Below are positions 1 to 8,652 of a stretch of DNA of 64,000 bases, in pieces. Below the pieces are notes generated by a model. That model saw nothing but the letters and a program-made list of their open reading frames with translations. It was not told where the DNA came from and made no database searches. The position numbers and the translations under genes were made by a program. Location of the stretch: positions 124,001 through 188,000 of the forward strand of contig NZ_NCEN01000001.1 of NCBI RefSeq assembly GCF_002280675.1, read 5' to 3'. Source of the DNA: Novosphingobium sp. 32-60-15. Lineage in GTDB: Bacteria; Pseudomonadota; Alphaproteobacteria; Sphingomonadales; Sphingomonadaceae. The first letter of the stretch is position 1. Each line of letters begins with the position of its first letter.

Positions 1-1
1 C

Positions 2-3000
2 CCTACAGGGTCACTCAATACCGGATCGGCAACATTTGATTCCATCAGCGCAGTCGCGATTGCGTCCGGCGGCCAAGGTGGAACAGGCGACATTGCCGTT
101 GCCGGGGCTGTCGGTGGCATCGGCGGCAATGCGGTGGGCGGCACGGCGTCGCTTGAGGTCAACGGCTCGCTGGTGGCCATTAACGGCCTTGGCGAATGGA
201 GCACAGATGCCATCGGCGGTGATGGTGGGCTTGGTTTTACAACCGGTTCCGGCGGTAACGCTGTTATCGGCAGCGCCAATCCCGCCTTGCCTGCGGGCAG
301 TTCCGCTTTGATCAAGGGTGACCTTGTTGCTTCGGACCTCATCTTCACGTCCACCGCGCTTGGCGGCACCGGTTCAGCCGCCGGGACGGCTACCAAAGCC
401 GGTCAGGCAGCGGCATTCCTGGCCGAAGATAGCACGATCAGCGCAAACAGCATTAGTTTACGTTCATTGGCGGGTGTTGGCGCGTCGCCGAATATCGTTG
501 ATCCCATTTCGATGACGAACTCGACCGCGACGATTTCGGGGTTGTTTGAACAGATCACGTCGTCAAGCACCTCGCTGCGGCTTGACCAAGCATCAATAAC
601 GGCCGCCTTCGTCACGATGAATGCAGGCAATTGGCTGCTTGATCCATTGGCCCCGGCCACATTGGGGACGTTAACGGGCACAAGCGGCATCAATCTGGTT
701 TCCGGGCTGGACTTGGTGGCGCATGCCAATCTGGCCACGCAAAGCTCCTTGATCCTCAACGCCTTTGGCAGGATCGATCTGGGTTCGCTTAGCGCCGGTG
801 GTTTCGTCGAAGTGACCGCGGGCACGACTTTGGCCATCAATGACGCTTCATCGGGTGATTCCATTGAACTCACAGCGCCCGGCATTATCGAAGCAGGCAA
901 CCTCACCGCAGCAACTTCGGTTACAGCTGAAAGCTTTGGCAACATCGTTACCGGCAATATCGCTGCAGGTACAGGACTGCCAACCGGCGCGAATGGCGAT
1001 TTGAACTCTGTCGGACTTCGCTCGGGCGGAAGCGTTTCTTCAGGTTCGATCTTTAGCGCTTCGAACCTCGGCATTCGTGCCGCCACGGCTATCACAACCG
1101 GGCAGGCAACAGCGTACGATATGCTGCTGCTTGGTGGGGGAAGCGTCTCTACAGGCGGGCTGAATGCCTCGAACCGCGTGCTGATCGCCAACGCATCGAT
1201 GGAATCGTTCGGCCTGACCGCGGCTGGGTTCAACGCAAATCTGGTTTTCGCTGCTACGCCAGTTGCGCCAACATCCGGCCCGATTTCGATCAGCGGCCCC
1301 GTATCTTCCACAGCCTTTAATGCGGCAACCCAAGGGGCGTTCAACAGCGGTTCGATCACAGTTCTGCCATCGGCCACAGGCTCGGGGAACTTGCTGATAA
1401 ATGCAGGCGGCACGTTGACGTCTGCCAACCTGCAAGCAGCCAACATGCTCCAGCTTATCGCAAACGGGGCGATTTCCAGCGGGTCATTGCGGTCAAACAC
1501 ACTTGGCGTGAAGGTTGCCTCGTTGGGCGGCAATGTCACAACCGGTGCAATCAGCGGGCGTGAAGATGTTTTGGTCAATGCAGCGCAAGCGCTCACTGTG
1601 AATGGGCCCATCAACGCGCGTGATGTGATCCTGCTATCAGGCAACAATATCGCCGCAGGCCCCATCACAGCAGGTGCCGTCCTACCGGCTGGTATTCCGC
1701 CCAGCGCCGTCTCTCCTGCATCAATCACGAATGCCACAGGCCGCGTCTTGATAGCCAGCAATACCATGACCAACGAGGCATTCCTGCTTTCGACGTCGAC
1801 AGATTATTCGGCTCTGCTTGCCGCCATCCCGGCGCGTGTCGCTGGATCGGTCAATATTGGCGGAGCCGTTGCCGGACGCTTCGTATCGTTCAGCCAAGGC
1901 GCCATGACCGGCGGGTTCATGTCTGTCTTCGGTGTGCTTGAAGTGGAAGCAGGCGGGTTGGTGACGGCCAGCCAACGGTGGCAAGCCTCTGCGATGCAGA
2001 TTGCGTCTGCCGACATCAGCATTATCGACAACGGAACACTGACCGATCCCTTCGGACGCCCCATTTTGTCAGGCCTTCGGACAACACCGACCGGAAGTGT
2101 CAGCCTTGTCTCCATCGGCACCGGGCCTGCGATTATAGGTGATGGCGTGACGGGGACGGGTTACGCCTTGTCTGCTGCGGAAATCGGGCTGATTTCAACC
2201 GGTGAACTCGCCATCGGAGCGGTCGATAATTCGGCCAACCCGGTTGATATGTTGATCGGAAACCTTGCGCTGACGGCTGGCGGGACCATTGGCGCCAGTA
2301 ACCTCGCCGGCACAAACGGAAGCATCGCCTTTGGCACCGGCAATCGTCAAACACAGACGCCCGGCGGCGCAATCCGCATTGTCGGCAACGTAACAGGCAC
2401 GGGTTTTGCCGGGACCAATGTCGTAGAATTCGCAACGGGCCGGTTCGAACTTGATGCGGCCACCGGTTCGCTCTCGCTTACGCAAACGGGAACGGCACTT
2501 GGCGGCATAATCGGGATTACGGCCAACAACATCCACGTTGCCAGCGGAACCATTCTTGATCGCTTGGCCGCCGATCCGTTTTATACAGGCCATGCCGCTG
2601 ACCTGAACCGTCCAGCAACTGTTCAGCGTCCGGAAGGTGTGTTGCGCGCGCTTGGGCTTGATCTTTACCCGACCGGGACGCTCTACATCCAGAACACCGG
2701 GACAGCACTTGATCCTGCCGGGTTCTTTGCCGACTTCGATTTTACAGACCTGAATCCTCCGACCAATGCCTTGCCCGCAAGCATATCGGTTATCGTGAAC
2801 GGCAAATGGCAAACCGCCGCCGGTATCGTAAGCGGCTTTGCCGCGCGCGATCTGGTTGTCGAAAATGCCGATACGCTGGAGTTTTACACGGCCACCAGTT
2901 CGGTCAATGCTTGCGCGCTTGACGCTACTTTCTGCGTTCTTGCACAAGAAGTAGACCCGATACCGGCCATCGCCAGCCAGATTGCGATCGTGTCGAACAA

Positions 3001-3268
3001 CACGCTTGGCAGCACGCCTGAATTTACCGAAGCCGTCACGGCTGCCGATGATCCGATGAGCGAGAGTGAAGAAGAGGCTCAGAAGGAAGCGGAAGCCGCG
3101 TCAAAGGCCGAAAAGGCCAGCAGTCCAATCGCACCACCGCCGCAGATGATCGACAGCAAACCGTTGGAACCACAATCGCTGATCGAACAGCCTGTTGCAG
3201 GCAGCGGCAATCCATCGCTGATCGGATCTGTGGTGAATGAAAATAGTGCAGAAGGGGAAGCACAGTGA
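2..3268 (+). CDS. Filamentous-haemagglutinin-like secreted repeat protein, 5' end outside window
   Basis: The frame is open from the first bases of the window, so the N-terminus (signal peptide and any TPS/haemagglutination domain) is missing; 1088 residues are visible. The sequence is rich in Gly, Ala, Ser, Thr and Asn, with recurring short units of the type LxAGGxIxxGxL, typical of a right-handed beta-helix in FHA-like exoproteins. Cysteine is nearly absent, with one pair near the end (around SSVNACALDATFC). The last 80 residues are an acidic, Lys/Pro-rich tail rather than a beta-barrel, so it is not a classical autotransporter. The stop overlaps the start of the CHAT gene (GTGA), indicating translational coupling. 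Inferred role: a surface or secreted structure, possibly processed by its partner. The family call rests on composition and repeat pattern. Confidence 0.72.
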   Translation, partial: PTGSLNTGSATFDSISAVAIASGGQGGTGDIAVAGAVGGIGGNAVGGTASLEVNGSLVAINGLGEWSTDAIGGDGGLGFTTGSGGNAVIGSANPALPAGSSALIKGDLVASDLIFTSTALGGTGSAAGTATKAGQAAAFLAEDSTISANSISLRSLAGVGASPNIVDPISMTNSTATISGLFEQITSSSTSLRLDQASITAAFVTMNAGNWLLDPLAPATLGTLTGTSGINLVSGLDLVAHANLATQSSLILNAFGRIDLGSLSAGGFVEVTAGTTLAINDASSGDSIELTAPGIIEAGNLTAATSVTAESFGNIVTGNIAAGTGLPTGANGDLNSVGLRSGGSVSSGSIFSASNLGIRAATAITTGQATAYDMLLLGGGSVSTGGLNASNRVLIANASMESFGLTAAGFNANLVFAATPVAPTSGPISISGPVSSTAFNAATQGAFNSGSITVLPSATGSGNLLINAGGTLTSANLQAANMLQLIANGAISSGSLRSNTLGVKVASLGGNVTTGAISGREDVLVNAAQALTVNGPINARDVILLSGNNIAAGPITAGAVLPAGIPPSAVSPASITNATGRVLIASNTMTNEAFLLSTSTDYSALLAAIPARVAGSVNIGGAVAGRFVSFSQGAMTGGFMSVFGVLEVEAGGLVTASQRWQASAMQIASADISIIDNGTLTDPFGRPILSGLRTTPTGSVSLVSIGTGPAIIGDGVTGTGYALSAAEIGLISTGELAIGAVDNSANPVDMLIGNLALTAGGTIGASNLAGTNGSIAFGTGNRQTQTPGGAIRIVGNVTGTGFAGTNVVEFATGRFELDAATGSLSLTQTGTALGGIIGITANNIHVASGTILDRLAADPFYTGHAADLNRPATVQRPEGVLRALGLDLYPTGTLYIQNTGTALDPAGFFADFDFTDLNPPTNALPASISVIVNGKWQTAAGIVSGFAARDLVVENADTLEFYTATSSVNACALDATFCVLAQEVDPIPAIASQIAIVSNNTLGSTPEFTEAVTAADDPMSESEEEAQKEAEAASKAEKASSPIAPPPQMIDSKPLEPQSLIEQPVAGSGNPSLIGSVVNENSAEGEAQ

Positions 3269-6200
3269 TCTCGCAGAACCAGACCCCGACCTGCCGCAAT
3301 AGACGCCGCGCTGGCCTGTTGGGTCAGGCCGCTTTGCTGCTTTCGCTGGCTGTGCCGGTACAGGCTGCGGAAAAAGCGGAACAGCCGTTGTCTGTGCGCA
3401 ATTCTTTCCGGATTGGCACCAGCGGGGTTACGTGCACCGCGCAGAATGCTCCGCGTGATACGCGGCTTATCGGCATCTTTGATCGCGGATATCGGCTTAG
3501 CTGCCGCGATGCCGCAGGCGCGATCGGCACCATGATTGCGGTCCGCCGCGAAGTGGCGATTGCGTCCGAGCCTTCGGGCATTGTTGCCGCAGCGCTTGAT
3601 TGCAGTGCCATCAGCGCGGTGGAAATTCCCGTAATCGGCAATGCCAATGCGGTGACGTGTCAGGATAAAACAGCTGGCATCGATTATAAGCGTTACGTCG
3701 TAAATCGCGGAAAAATAACCTATTTTGTTGAAGGCCTTGCCGGGTATGATCCTGCTTTGCGCCTCGCGCTTGCCAGCGCCATTACAGATACGCCCGTGCC
3801 TGGTGAAATCCGCGTTGCCACCACCGAAGTGAGCGATCCTGCGGCCTTTGCCCGTGTGCAGGCAGGCCAACTTGACCGGCTTGGCGCGCGCGATGAAGGG
3901 TATTTGCGCAACAATGGTGGCCGGTTTGCCGAATCTTCCGAGTTTTTTGAGACGTTGGCGGCACGAGATCGTTCATCGGGCGGGGTAGGATTGGCTGAAG
4001 CGCTTGCCAATCAGGGGCTGCAACAATCCAATCTTGGCAATTTCACAGCAGCAGATCGTTTGTTTGCGCAAGCCAGCGATGCCTCATCGCGCAGCGACGG
4101 CGTGACCCAGCGTTTGATCCGCAATTACCGTGCGATCAATCAACTGAACCAGCGCCGCCCGGTTGCCGCGTTGAAGGCGCTTGCCGCAGACGTGACCAAC
4201 ATCAGCGCCTCGTTTGATCGTGCAAGCTTATCAACCGGCATGATCAACACGCCGCTGGCAGAGGAAATCAACCGCGAAAGTCTGGCCGCGCGGCGTCTTG
4301 GCGCGGCCGATCCGGGCCTGTCTGATACCGAACGCGCTGAAATTCTTGATGCGCAGGCAGATGCCCTTCGCGCGACCGCAGCGCGGGTGCAGGGCAAGCT
4401 TGATGTCGCTATCGCGGGCTTTCAGGCCGCTGGCAGCAGGCTTGACGCCGTACGCGGCGGACGCGTTGCATCGGCTGGCTGGCTGCGGTCGGAAATCCAG
4501 ATAGAACTGGCGTTGCTGGCCGAAGCGCAAGGCCGCGGTGCGGATGCGCGCACGGCGTTTGACCGGGCAATCCAGATCATCGCCATGGCTTTCCCGCAAT
4601 CGCCCGCACTGCTTTCTGCCCAAGCGCGTAAGGCCGGGTGGTTGGGGCGCTCCGGTGATGAGGCAGGCGCACTCGCGCTCTATGCCAAAGTCGTCGAAGA
4701 CAGCCAGTCTGTGCCAGACGCAGGAACCACACTGCGCGAATTGCTTGCGCCCTATTTCAGCCTGTTGGCCAAAAAGGGTGATGATGCAGCGTCAAAGGCT
4801 GTTTTCAATGCATCGCAAATTCTGCAACGGCCCGGTGTCGCCCAAACCCAAGCCGTGCTGGCGCGGCAATTGTCAGAAGGCAATGACGAGGCTGCATCGC
4901 TATTCCGTTTGTCTGTCACCCGCAGCCGCGAAATTGCCAGAATCGAAACAACGATCGCTTCGCTTGGCGCAGTGGAAGCGCCAACCCCGCAAGACTTGGC
5001 CGCACTTAAAACCGCGCAGGAGAGCCTTGCTTCCATGCAGGCCGATCAGACCGGCCTGGTCAGCAAATTGGCGGCTTATCCGCGCTATAACGTGCTCGCG
5101 CCCAAGAATGTCGACCTTGCTGAACTGCAAGGTGCGCTCAAAGCGGATGAGGCGTATTACAAGCTGATGATCGTGGGGGACCGCGTTTACAGCCTGTTCG
5201 CCACGTCGGTATCTGCGCAAGTTTTTGACACGACCCTGACGCCCGCCACTTTGACGAAATCGGTGCAGGAAATTCGCGATACTATCGTGAAGGTCGAAAA
5301 CGGGCAGCAGGTCAATTATCCGTTCGATCTGGGCAAATCCCGCACGCTTTACAAGCTTCTGTTCAGTCCGGTTGAACAGCAATTGCCAAAAGTTAAGCAT
5401 CTGATTTTTGAGCCGGATGGCGGCATGCTCCAATTGCCGCCCACCGTCCTTGTCACCTCGGACAAAGGTATTGCCGATTACGCTGAACGGATGGAAAGCC
5501 CCGATGGCGATCCGTTCGATTTCACCGGTATCGACTGGCTGGGCAGGGGCCGTGAAGTGTCGATTGCGGTCAGTTCGCGCGGCTTTCTGGATCTGCGCAA
5601 ACTGGCAGCTTCTACTGCACCGCGCAATTATCTTGGGCTCGGCAAAAACGCGAAACCTGCCGCACGTCCGGTAGCGGCTGTTGCGGATGAATGCGATTGG
5701 CCGCTTGCCACGTGGCAGAACCCCATTTCGGCTGACGAATTGTTCTATGCCCAGCGCACGCTGAAGGTGGGCGGCAGCGCGGTGCTGACCGAAGCGGCGT
5801 TCAATGACAGTGCCTTGCTGTCATCGAACGATCTTGACCAATATCGGGTGCTGCATTTCGCCACGCACGGGCTGGTTACCGCCCCTCGCGCAGATTGCCC
5901 CGCCCGTCCGGCCTTGGTCACCAGCTTTGGCGATGTCGGCTCGGACGGCTTGCTCAGCTTCCGCGAAATCTTCGATTTGCGCTTGAATGCCGATCTCGTG
6001 ATTTTGTCAGCTTGTGACACTGCCGGCATGGCCACAGTCGCTGCCAGCCGCGAAGCAGGGGTAACCTCTGGCGGGAACTATGCGCTGGATGGACTGGTGC
6101 GCGCGTTTGTCGGTGCGGGCGCTCGCACGGTCATCGCCAGCCACTGGCCGGTGCCCGATGATTTCGACGCAACCAAGCGCCTGATTGGCGGCGTCATCGG

Positions 6201-6375
6201 ATCAAAGCCGGGACAGGAATTGGCGAACGCGCTATCATCGGCACAGACAAAGCTGATGGATGATCCCAACACGTCGCATCCGTTTTATTGGGCGGCGTTT
6301 ATCGTGTTGGGTGATGGTGCGAAACCGCTTGTTGCGGGAAATGCGCTACCGGCGCCTGGTACTGCGACACGATAA
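3265..6375 (+). CDS. TPR-CHAT domain protein, predicted caspase-like protease, exported
   Basis: This 1036-residue protein starts with GTG at 3265, overlapping the upstream TGA; a GGGGAAG ribosome site precedes it. A signal peptide is likely (Arg-rich start, then a Leu/Ala core ending near VQAAEKA). Residues about 40-200 form an uncharacterised domain with paired Cys. Residues about 220-530 are helical TPR-like repeats. The C-terminal third is a CHAT domain (peptidase clan CD, separase/caspase-like) with HFATHGL giving His868 and SACDTAG giving Cys917, the expected catalytic dyad. CHAT proteins often cleave or activate a genetically linked partner; here the coupled partner is the large repeat protein just upstream. 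Its substrate is inferred, not shown. Confidence 0.85.
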   Translation: MISQNQTPTCRNRRRAGLLGQAALLLSLAVPVQAAEKAEQPLSVRNSFRIGTSGVTCTAQNAPRDTRLIGIFDRGYRLSCRDAAGAIGTMIAVRREVAIASEPSGIVAAALDCSAISAVEIPVIGNANAVTCQDKTAGIDYKRYVVNRGKITYFVEGLAGYDPALRLALASAITDTPVPGEIRVATTEVSDPAAFARVQAGQLDRLGARDEGYLRNNGGRFAESSEFFETLAARDRSSGGVGLAEALANQGLQQSNLGNFTAADRLFAQASDASSRSDGVTQRLIRNYRAINQLNQRRPVAALKALAADVTNISASFDRASLSTGMINTPLAEEINRESLAARRLGAADPGLSDTERAEILDAQADALRATAARVQGKLDVAIAGFQAAGSRLDAVRGGRVASAGWLRSEIQIELALLAEAQGRGADARTAFDRAIQIIAMAFPQSPALLSAQARKAGWLGRSGDEAGALALYAKVVEDSQSVPDAGTTLRELLAPYFSLLAKKGDDAASKAVFNASQILQRPGVAQTQAVLARQLSEGNDEAASLFRLSVTRSREIARIETTIASLGAVEAPTPQDLAALKTAQESLASMQADQTGLVSKLAAYPRYNVLAPKNVDLAELQGALKADEAYYKLMIVGDRVYSLFATSVSAQVFDTTLTPATLTKSVQEIRDTIVKVENGQQVNYPFDLGKSRTLYKLLFSPVEQQLPKVKHLIFEPDGGMLQLPPTVLVTSDKGIADYAERMESPDGDPFDFTGIDWLGRGREVSIAVSSRGFLDLRKLAASTAPRNYLGLGKNAKPAARPVAAVADECDWPLATWQNPISADELFYAQRTLKVGGSAVLTEAAFNDSALLSSNDLDQYRVLHFATHGLVTAPRADCPARPALVTSFGDVGSDGLLSFREIFDLRLNADLVILSACDTAGMATVAASREAGVTSGGNYALDGLVRAFVGAGARTVIASHWPVPDDFDATKRLIGGVIGSKPGQELANALSSAQTKLMDDPNTSHPFYWAAFIVLGDGAKPLVAGNALPAPGTATR

Positions 6376-6398
6376 GGCCGCAATAGGGAAGCCGGGGA

Positions 6399-7034
6399 TC
6401 AGGGCTTTTGGGCGAACCAGATGATGTGTCGCCCGCCCTTTTCCCCGTTTGCGTCCAGATCGCGCTCGTCAATCACTTCGCGCACGATCACTTCGTCCAC
6501 GTCAAAGCCTGTGTCGCGCAAACGCTTGGCAAAGATGTCGTCGTGCTCGGCGGACCAGATGGCAAGAATACCGCCGTGGCGCAGGGCTGCCATCGCAGCT
6601 TGCAGCCCGTCACGGTGATACAGTTCGTCATTCACCTCGCGCGTCAGGCCATCGGGGCCATTGTCCACGTCGAGCAGAATCGCGTCATAAGCCTCGCGCG
6701 CTGAATCGATCAACATGGCGACATCGCCATTGATCAACATCACCCGCGGATCATCAAGGCAGCCGTCGGTCAGCACGTGCATCGGACCGCGCGCCCATTC
6801 GATGATTTCGGGCACAATCTCGGCGACGGTAATCGAGGCGTCTGACGCAACACATCCCAAGGCGGCGCGCAGGGTGAAGCCCATGCCATAGCCGCCGATC
6901 AGCCATTCAGCGCTTTCGCGCTCACCCAGCCGTTCATGAGTCATCGTCGCCAGTGCTTCTTCCGAACCACTGGCGCGCGTACCCATCAACTCGGTATGCT
7001 CAAGCAGAATGGTGAACTCGTCACCACGCTTCAT
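6399..7034 (-). CDS. Spermidine-synthase-like SAM-dependent methyltransferase-fold protein
   Basis: The 211 residues contain the spermidine-synthase-type Rossmann core: IGGYGMGFTLRAAL (nucleotide-binding loop), VAEIVPEIIEWA, and DAILLDVDNGPDG. Such proteins in alphaproteobacteria are usually annotated spermidine synthase or spermine/spermidine synthase-like, and their real substrate is unclear. The N-terminus is a problem. The frame stays open upstream of the ATG at 7034, with family-like sequence (IPNGVEIRL), as far as a stop at about 7114, but I see no ATG, GTG or TTG there. Either an unusual start is used or the gene has lost its original start. It is followed at 6375 by the convergent CHAT gene. 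Confidence 0.7.
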   Translation of the reverse strand: MKRGDEFTILLEHTELMGTRASGSEEALATMTHERLGERESAEWLIGGYGMGFTLRAALGCVASDASITVAEIVPEIIEWARGPMHVLTDGCLDDPRVMLINGDVAMLIDSAREAYDAILLDVDNGPDGLTREVNDELYHRDGLQAAMAALRHGGILAIWSAEHDDIFAKRLRDTGFDVDEVIVREVIDERDLDANGEKGGRHIIWFAQKP

Positions 7035-7120
7035 CAGACGGATTTCAACGCCATTGGGGATGTGCGCCGTGCCGATCCAGTCGTGCCCGGGCAGCGTCTC
7101 TAGGACCTCGATGTCCTATA

Positions 7121-7453
7121 CTACTTCTTGCGTGCCTTGCGCGCGGCGTAACGCGCATCGCGGGCCGCCTTGCGCTCGGCCTCGGTCATTTCGGGCTTGA
7201 TTGCAGCCAGCGCTGCTTCGGCCAGTTCCTGCTTACGGGCAAGTTCAGCCGCGCGCTTGGCTTCACGTTCAGCCTGCACGGCAGCGCGCTTGGCGGCTTG
7301 TGCGGCTTCGCGTTCAGCGGCCTTGGCAACTTGTTCAGCCAGCGCTTCGGGATCGAGGGCGGGCTTTGCCTGCAAACGGGCGAGCGCCTTGGCGCGCGCA
7401 GTTGCGGCGGCCGCGATCCGGTCGTTAAATCCTGGTTCCTTGTATCCTGCCAT
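7121..7453 (-). CDS. Small Ala/Lys/Arg-rich protein, DUF6481-like
   Basis: The predicted protein has 110 residues, starting at the internal Met of MAGYKEPGFNDR; the frame extends 18 codons further, but the family-like N-terminus begins here. It opens with a short KEPGFNDRIAAA segment, followed by a long highly charged Ala-rich helix (probable coiled coil) and a basic tail of the type EAERKAARDARYAARKARK. The pattern matches the small alphaproteobacterial DUF6481 family as I remember it. Function is unknown. The basic tail suggests binding to nucleic acid or ribosomes, which is inference. It lies about 90 bases upstream of the spermidine-synthase-like gene on the same strand. Confidence 0.65.
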   Translation of the reverse strand: MAGYKEPGFNDRIAAAATARAKALARLQAKPALDPEALAEQVAKAAEREAAQAAKRAAVQAEREAKRAAELARKQELAEAALAAIKPEMTEAERKAARDARYAARKARKK

Positions 7454-7714
7454 CAATCCGTACTCGAAAACCTTTAAGTTGAATGTCGCATCGGCCATGC
7501 AAATCATGCCGATTTTGCAAGATCTTGAAGGACAGAAGGGAAGGGGCCAATAGCCTCTGTTTCCGATATCACCAAGGTTGCAGGGCCGCCCCTAGCACGA
7601 CAAGGCGTACCATTGCCAGAAAGGATACGCTTGGCGCTGACTTCTCTTGGATTGCGCCACTTATCCCCAGCGGTCCGGTGGACAAAATGCACCGGACGCC
7701 GCTAGCCGCCACGC

Positions 7715-7921
7715 ATGGGTATTACCGCAACAATCATGAACACCGTCACCGGACGGCCTATTCAAAAGATGACATTTGGGCGCATGCCCAAGCCTTGGGC
7801 CAGCTTTAACCTGGAAACAGGGGAGTTGGTCACCGCCGAGCGTATCGACATCGGCAAACCTGCACCGGGCAAAGTGATTACGCCGGTGGACGTTTGGGTT
7901 ACCGTTAAACCCAAAGACTGA
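7715..7921 (+). CDS. Hypothetical 68-residue protein
   Basis: A small open frame stands alone between two minus-strand genes. An internal Met at MNTVTGRPIQKM is an alternative start. No convincing ribosome site precedes either start. The sequence (FGRMPKPWASFNLETGELVTAERIDIGKPAP) reads like a normal soluble beta-rich peptide, not a shadow frame, and an antisense frame over it looks less protein-like. I do not recognise a family. It is kept because no better gene occupies the interval. Confidence 0.35.
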   Translation: MGITATIMNTVTGRPIQKMTFGRMPKPWASFNLETGELVTAERIDIGKPAPGKVITPVDVWVTVKPKD

Positions 7922-8015
7922 AGCGCATTGAAACAGCCCGAAGATCGCCTTTTCGCGGCCATGCGGCCTTCTTGATGCAACCCCCGGCCCATATTGCAGG
8001 GCCGGGGTGTAACGC

Positions 8016-8390
8016 TCATTTCAGGGCGAGCATTTCATCGCTGCCGATGCGCGCAATGGCCAGATTGGCGGCGCGGCGCGAATCGACCCAGCGGCCATTG
8101 GCCAATTCCACGTCAAAGCGCTCGTCACTGCTGGCGGCAGCGCGATACAACCGTGCGGCCTCGTCCTTGCGACCGATCATCTTGTAGGCTGTGCCAAGGT
8201 TGATCAGCGCCAGCGGATCGCCCGCTTTGGCGAGGCCGTTACGCTCAATCCGTGCAATCGCGGCTTCGGGCCGGCCTGCCATCAATTCATGATAACCAAC
8301 GTCGGTTGCGGGCATCGAAGGTGCCGGGACCGTGAGTGTCGCAGGGGCTTGCGCCATCAGCGCGCCGGCGAGGAAAAGGCTCATGCTCAT
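8016..8390 (-). CDS. Small exported TPR-like protein
   Basis: The 124-residue protein has a short hydrophobic start (MSMSLFLAGALMAQAPA), probably a signal peptide cleaved after Ala-Gln-Ala. It continues with two degenerate TPR units (DVGYHELMAGRPEAAIARIE; DPLALINLGTAYKMIGRKDEAARLYRAA). Such proteins are scattered through Sphingomonadales as tetratricopeptide-repeat proteins of unknown partner. A GGAGAG ribosome site precedes the ATG. It is transcribed divergently from the surface lipoprotein at 8653, sharing the 262-base regulatory gap with its Pho-box-like repeats. Confidence 0.65.
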   Translation of the reverse strand: MSMSLFLAGALMAQAPATLTVPAPSMPATDVGYHELMAGRPEAAIARIERNGLAKAGDPLALINLGTAYKMIGRKDEAARLYRAAASSDERFDVELANGRWVDSRRAANLAIARIGSDEMLALK

Positions 8391-8402
8391 GTGCAGCTCT
8401 CC

Positions 8403-8424
8403 GTTTCAATCTTTTGTCTGAAAC
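8403..8424. promoter_or_regulatory. Inverted repeat upstream of the TPR gene
   Basis: GTTTCA and TGAAAC form a perfect 6-bp inverted repeat with a 10-base spacer, only 12 bases upstream of the minus-strand TPR gene start. It could be an operator or a 5' UTR hairpin. There is no independent support. Confidence 0.3.
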
Positions 8425-8460
8425 AGAAACTATGTGATTCTCTGCCAAGTGCAACCAAAC

Positions 8461-8584
8461 TGTAACATTGTCACAAATCTGCAATCATTAAACCGGCCCC
8501 TTTCCGCGACTTCTGCGGAATTCGTCACATCAAAGTCACGCCATGTGAAATATTCCTGTCACGAAACCGCAAACAGGCTGTCAC
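8461..8584 (+). promoter_or_regulatory. Pho-box-like repeat cluster upstream of surface lipoprotein gene
   Basis: Four GTCAC-containing 7-mers lie on the plus strand: TCGTCAC at 8522, AAGTCAC at 8533, CTGTCAC at 8556 and CTGTCAC at 8578. The first pair is spaced exactly 11 bp apart and the last pair exactly 22 bp, which is the 11-bp helical period of PhoB boxes (consensus CTGTCAT N4 CTGTCAT). A further motif TGTAACATTGTCAC at 8461 recurs nearly unchanged upstream of the response-regulator gene at 13850-13863. A PhoB/OmpR-family regulator probably controls the lipoprotein and TonB-receptor genes here; that is inference. Confidence 0.6.
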
Positions 8585-8652
8585 TTTAGGTCCGTAGAGC
8601 ACCCCTCGACCCGGCGGGAATAGATCCTGCCATTATCCATGGGGGATACCAC

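Noticed and set aside
403..1773. A 456-codon open frame antisense to the adhesin gene
   Set aside because: The sense strand has the beta-helix repeat pattern; the antisense product is a low-complexity shadow with no ribosome site.
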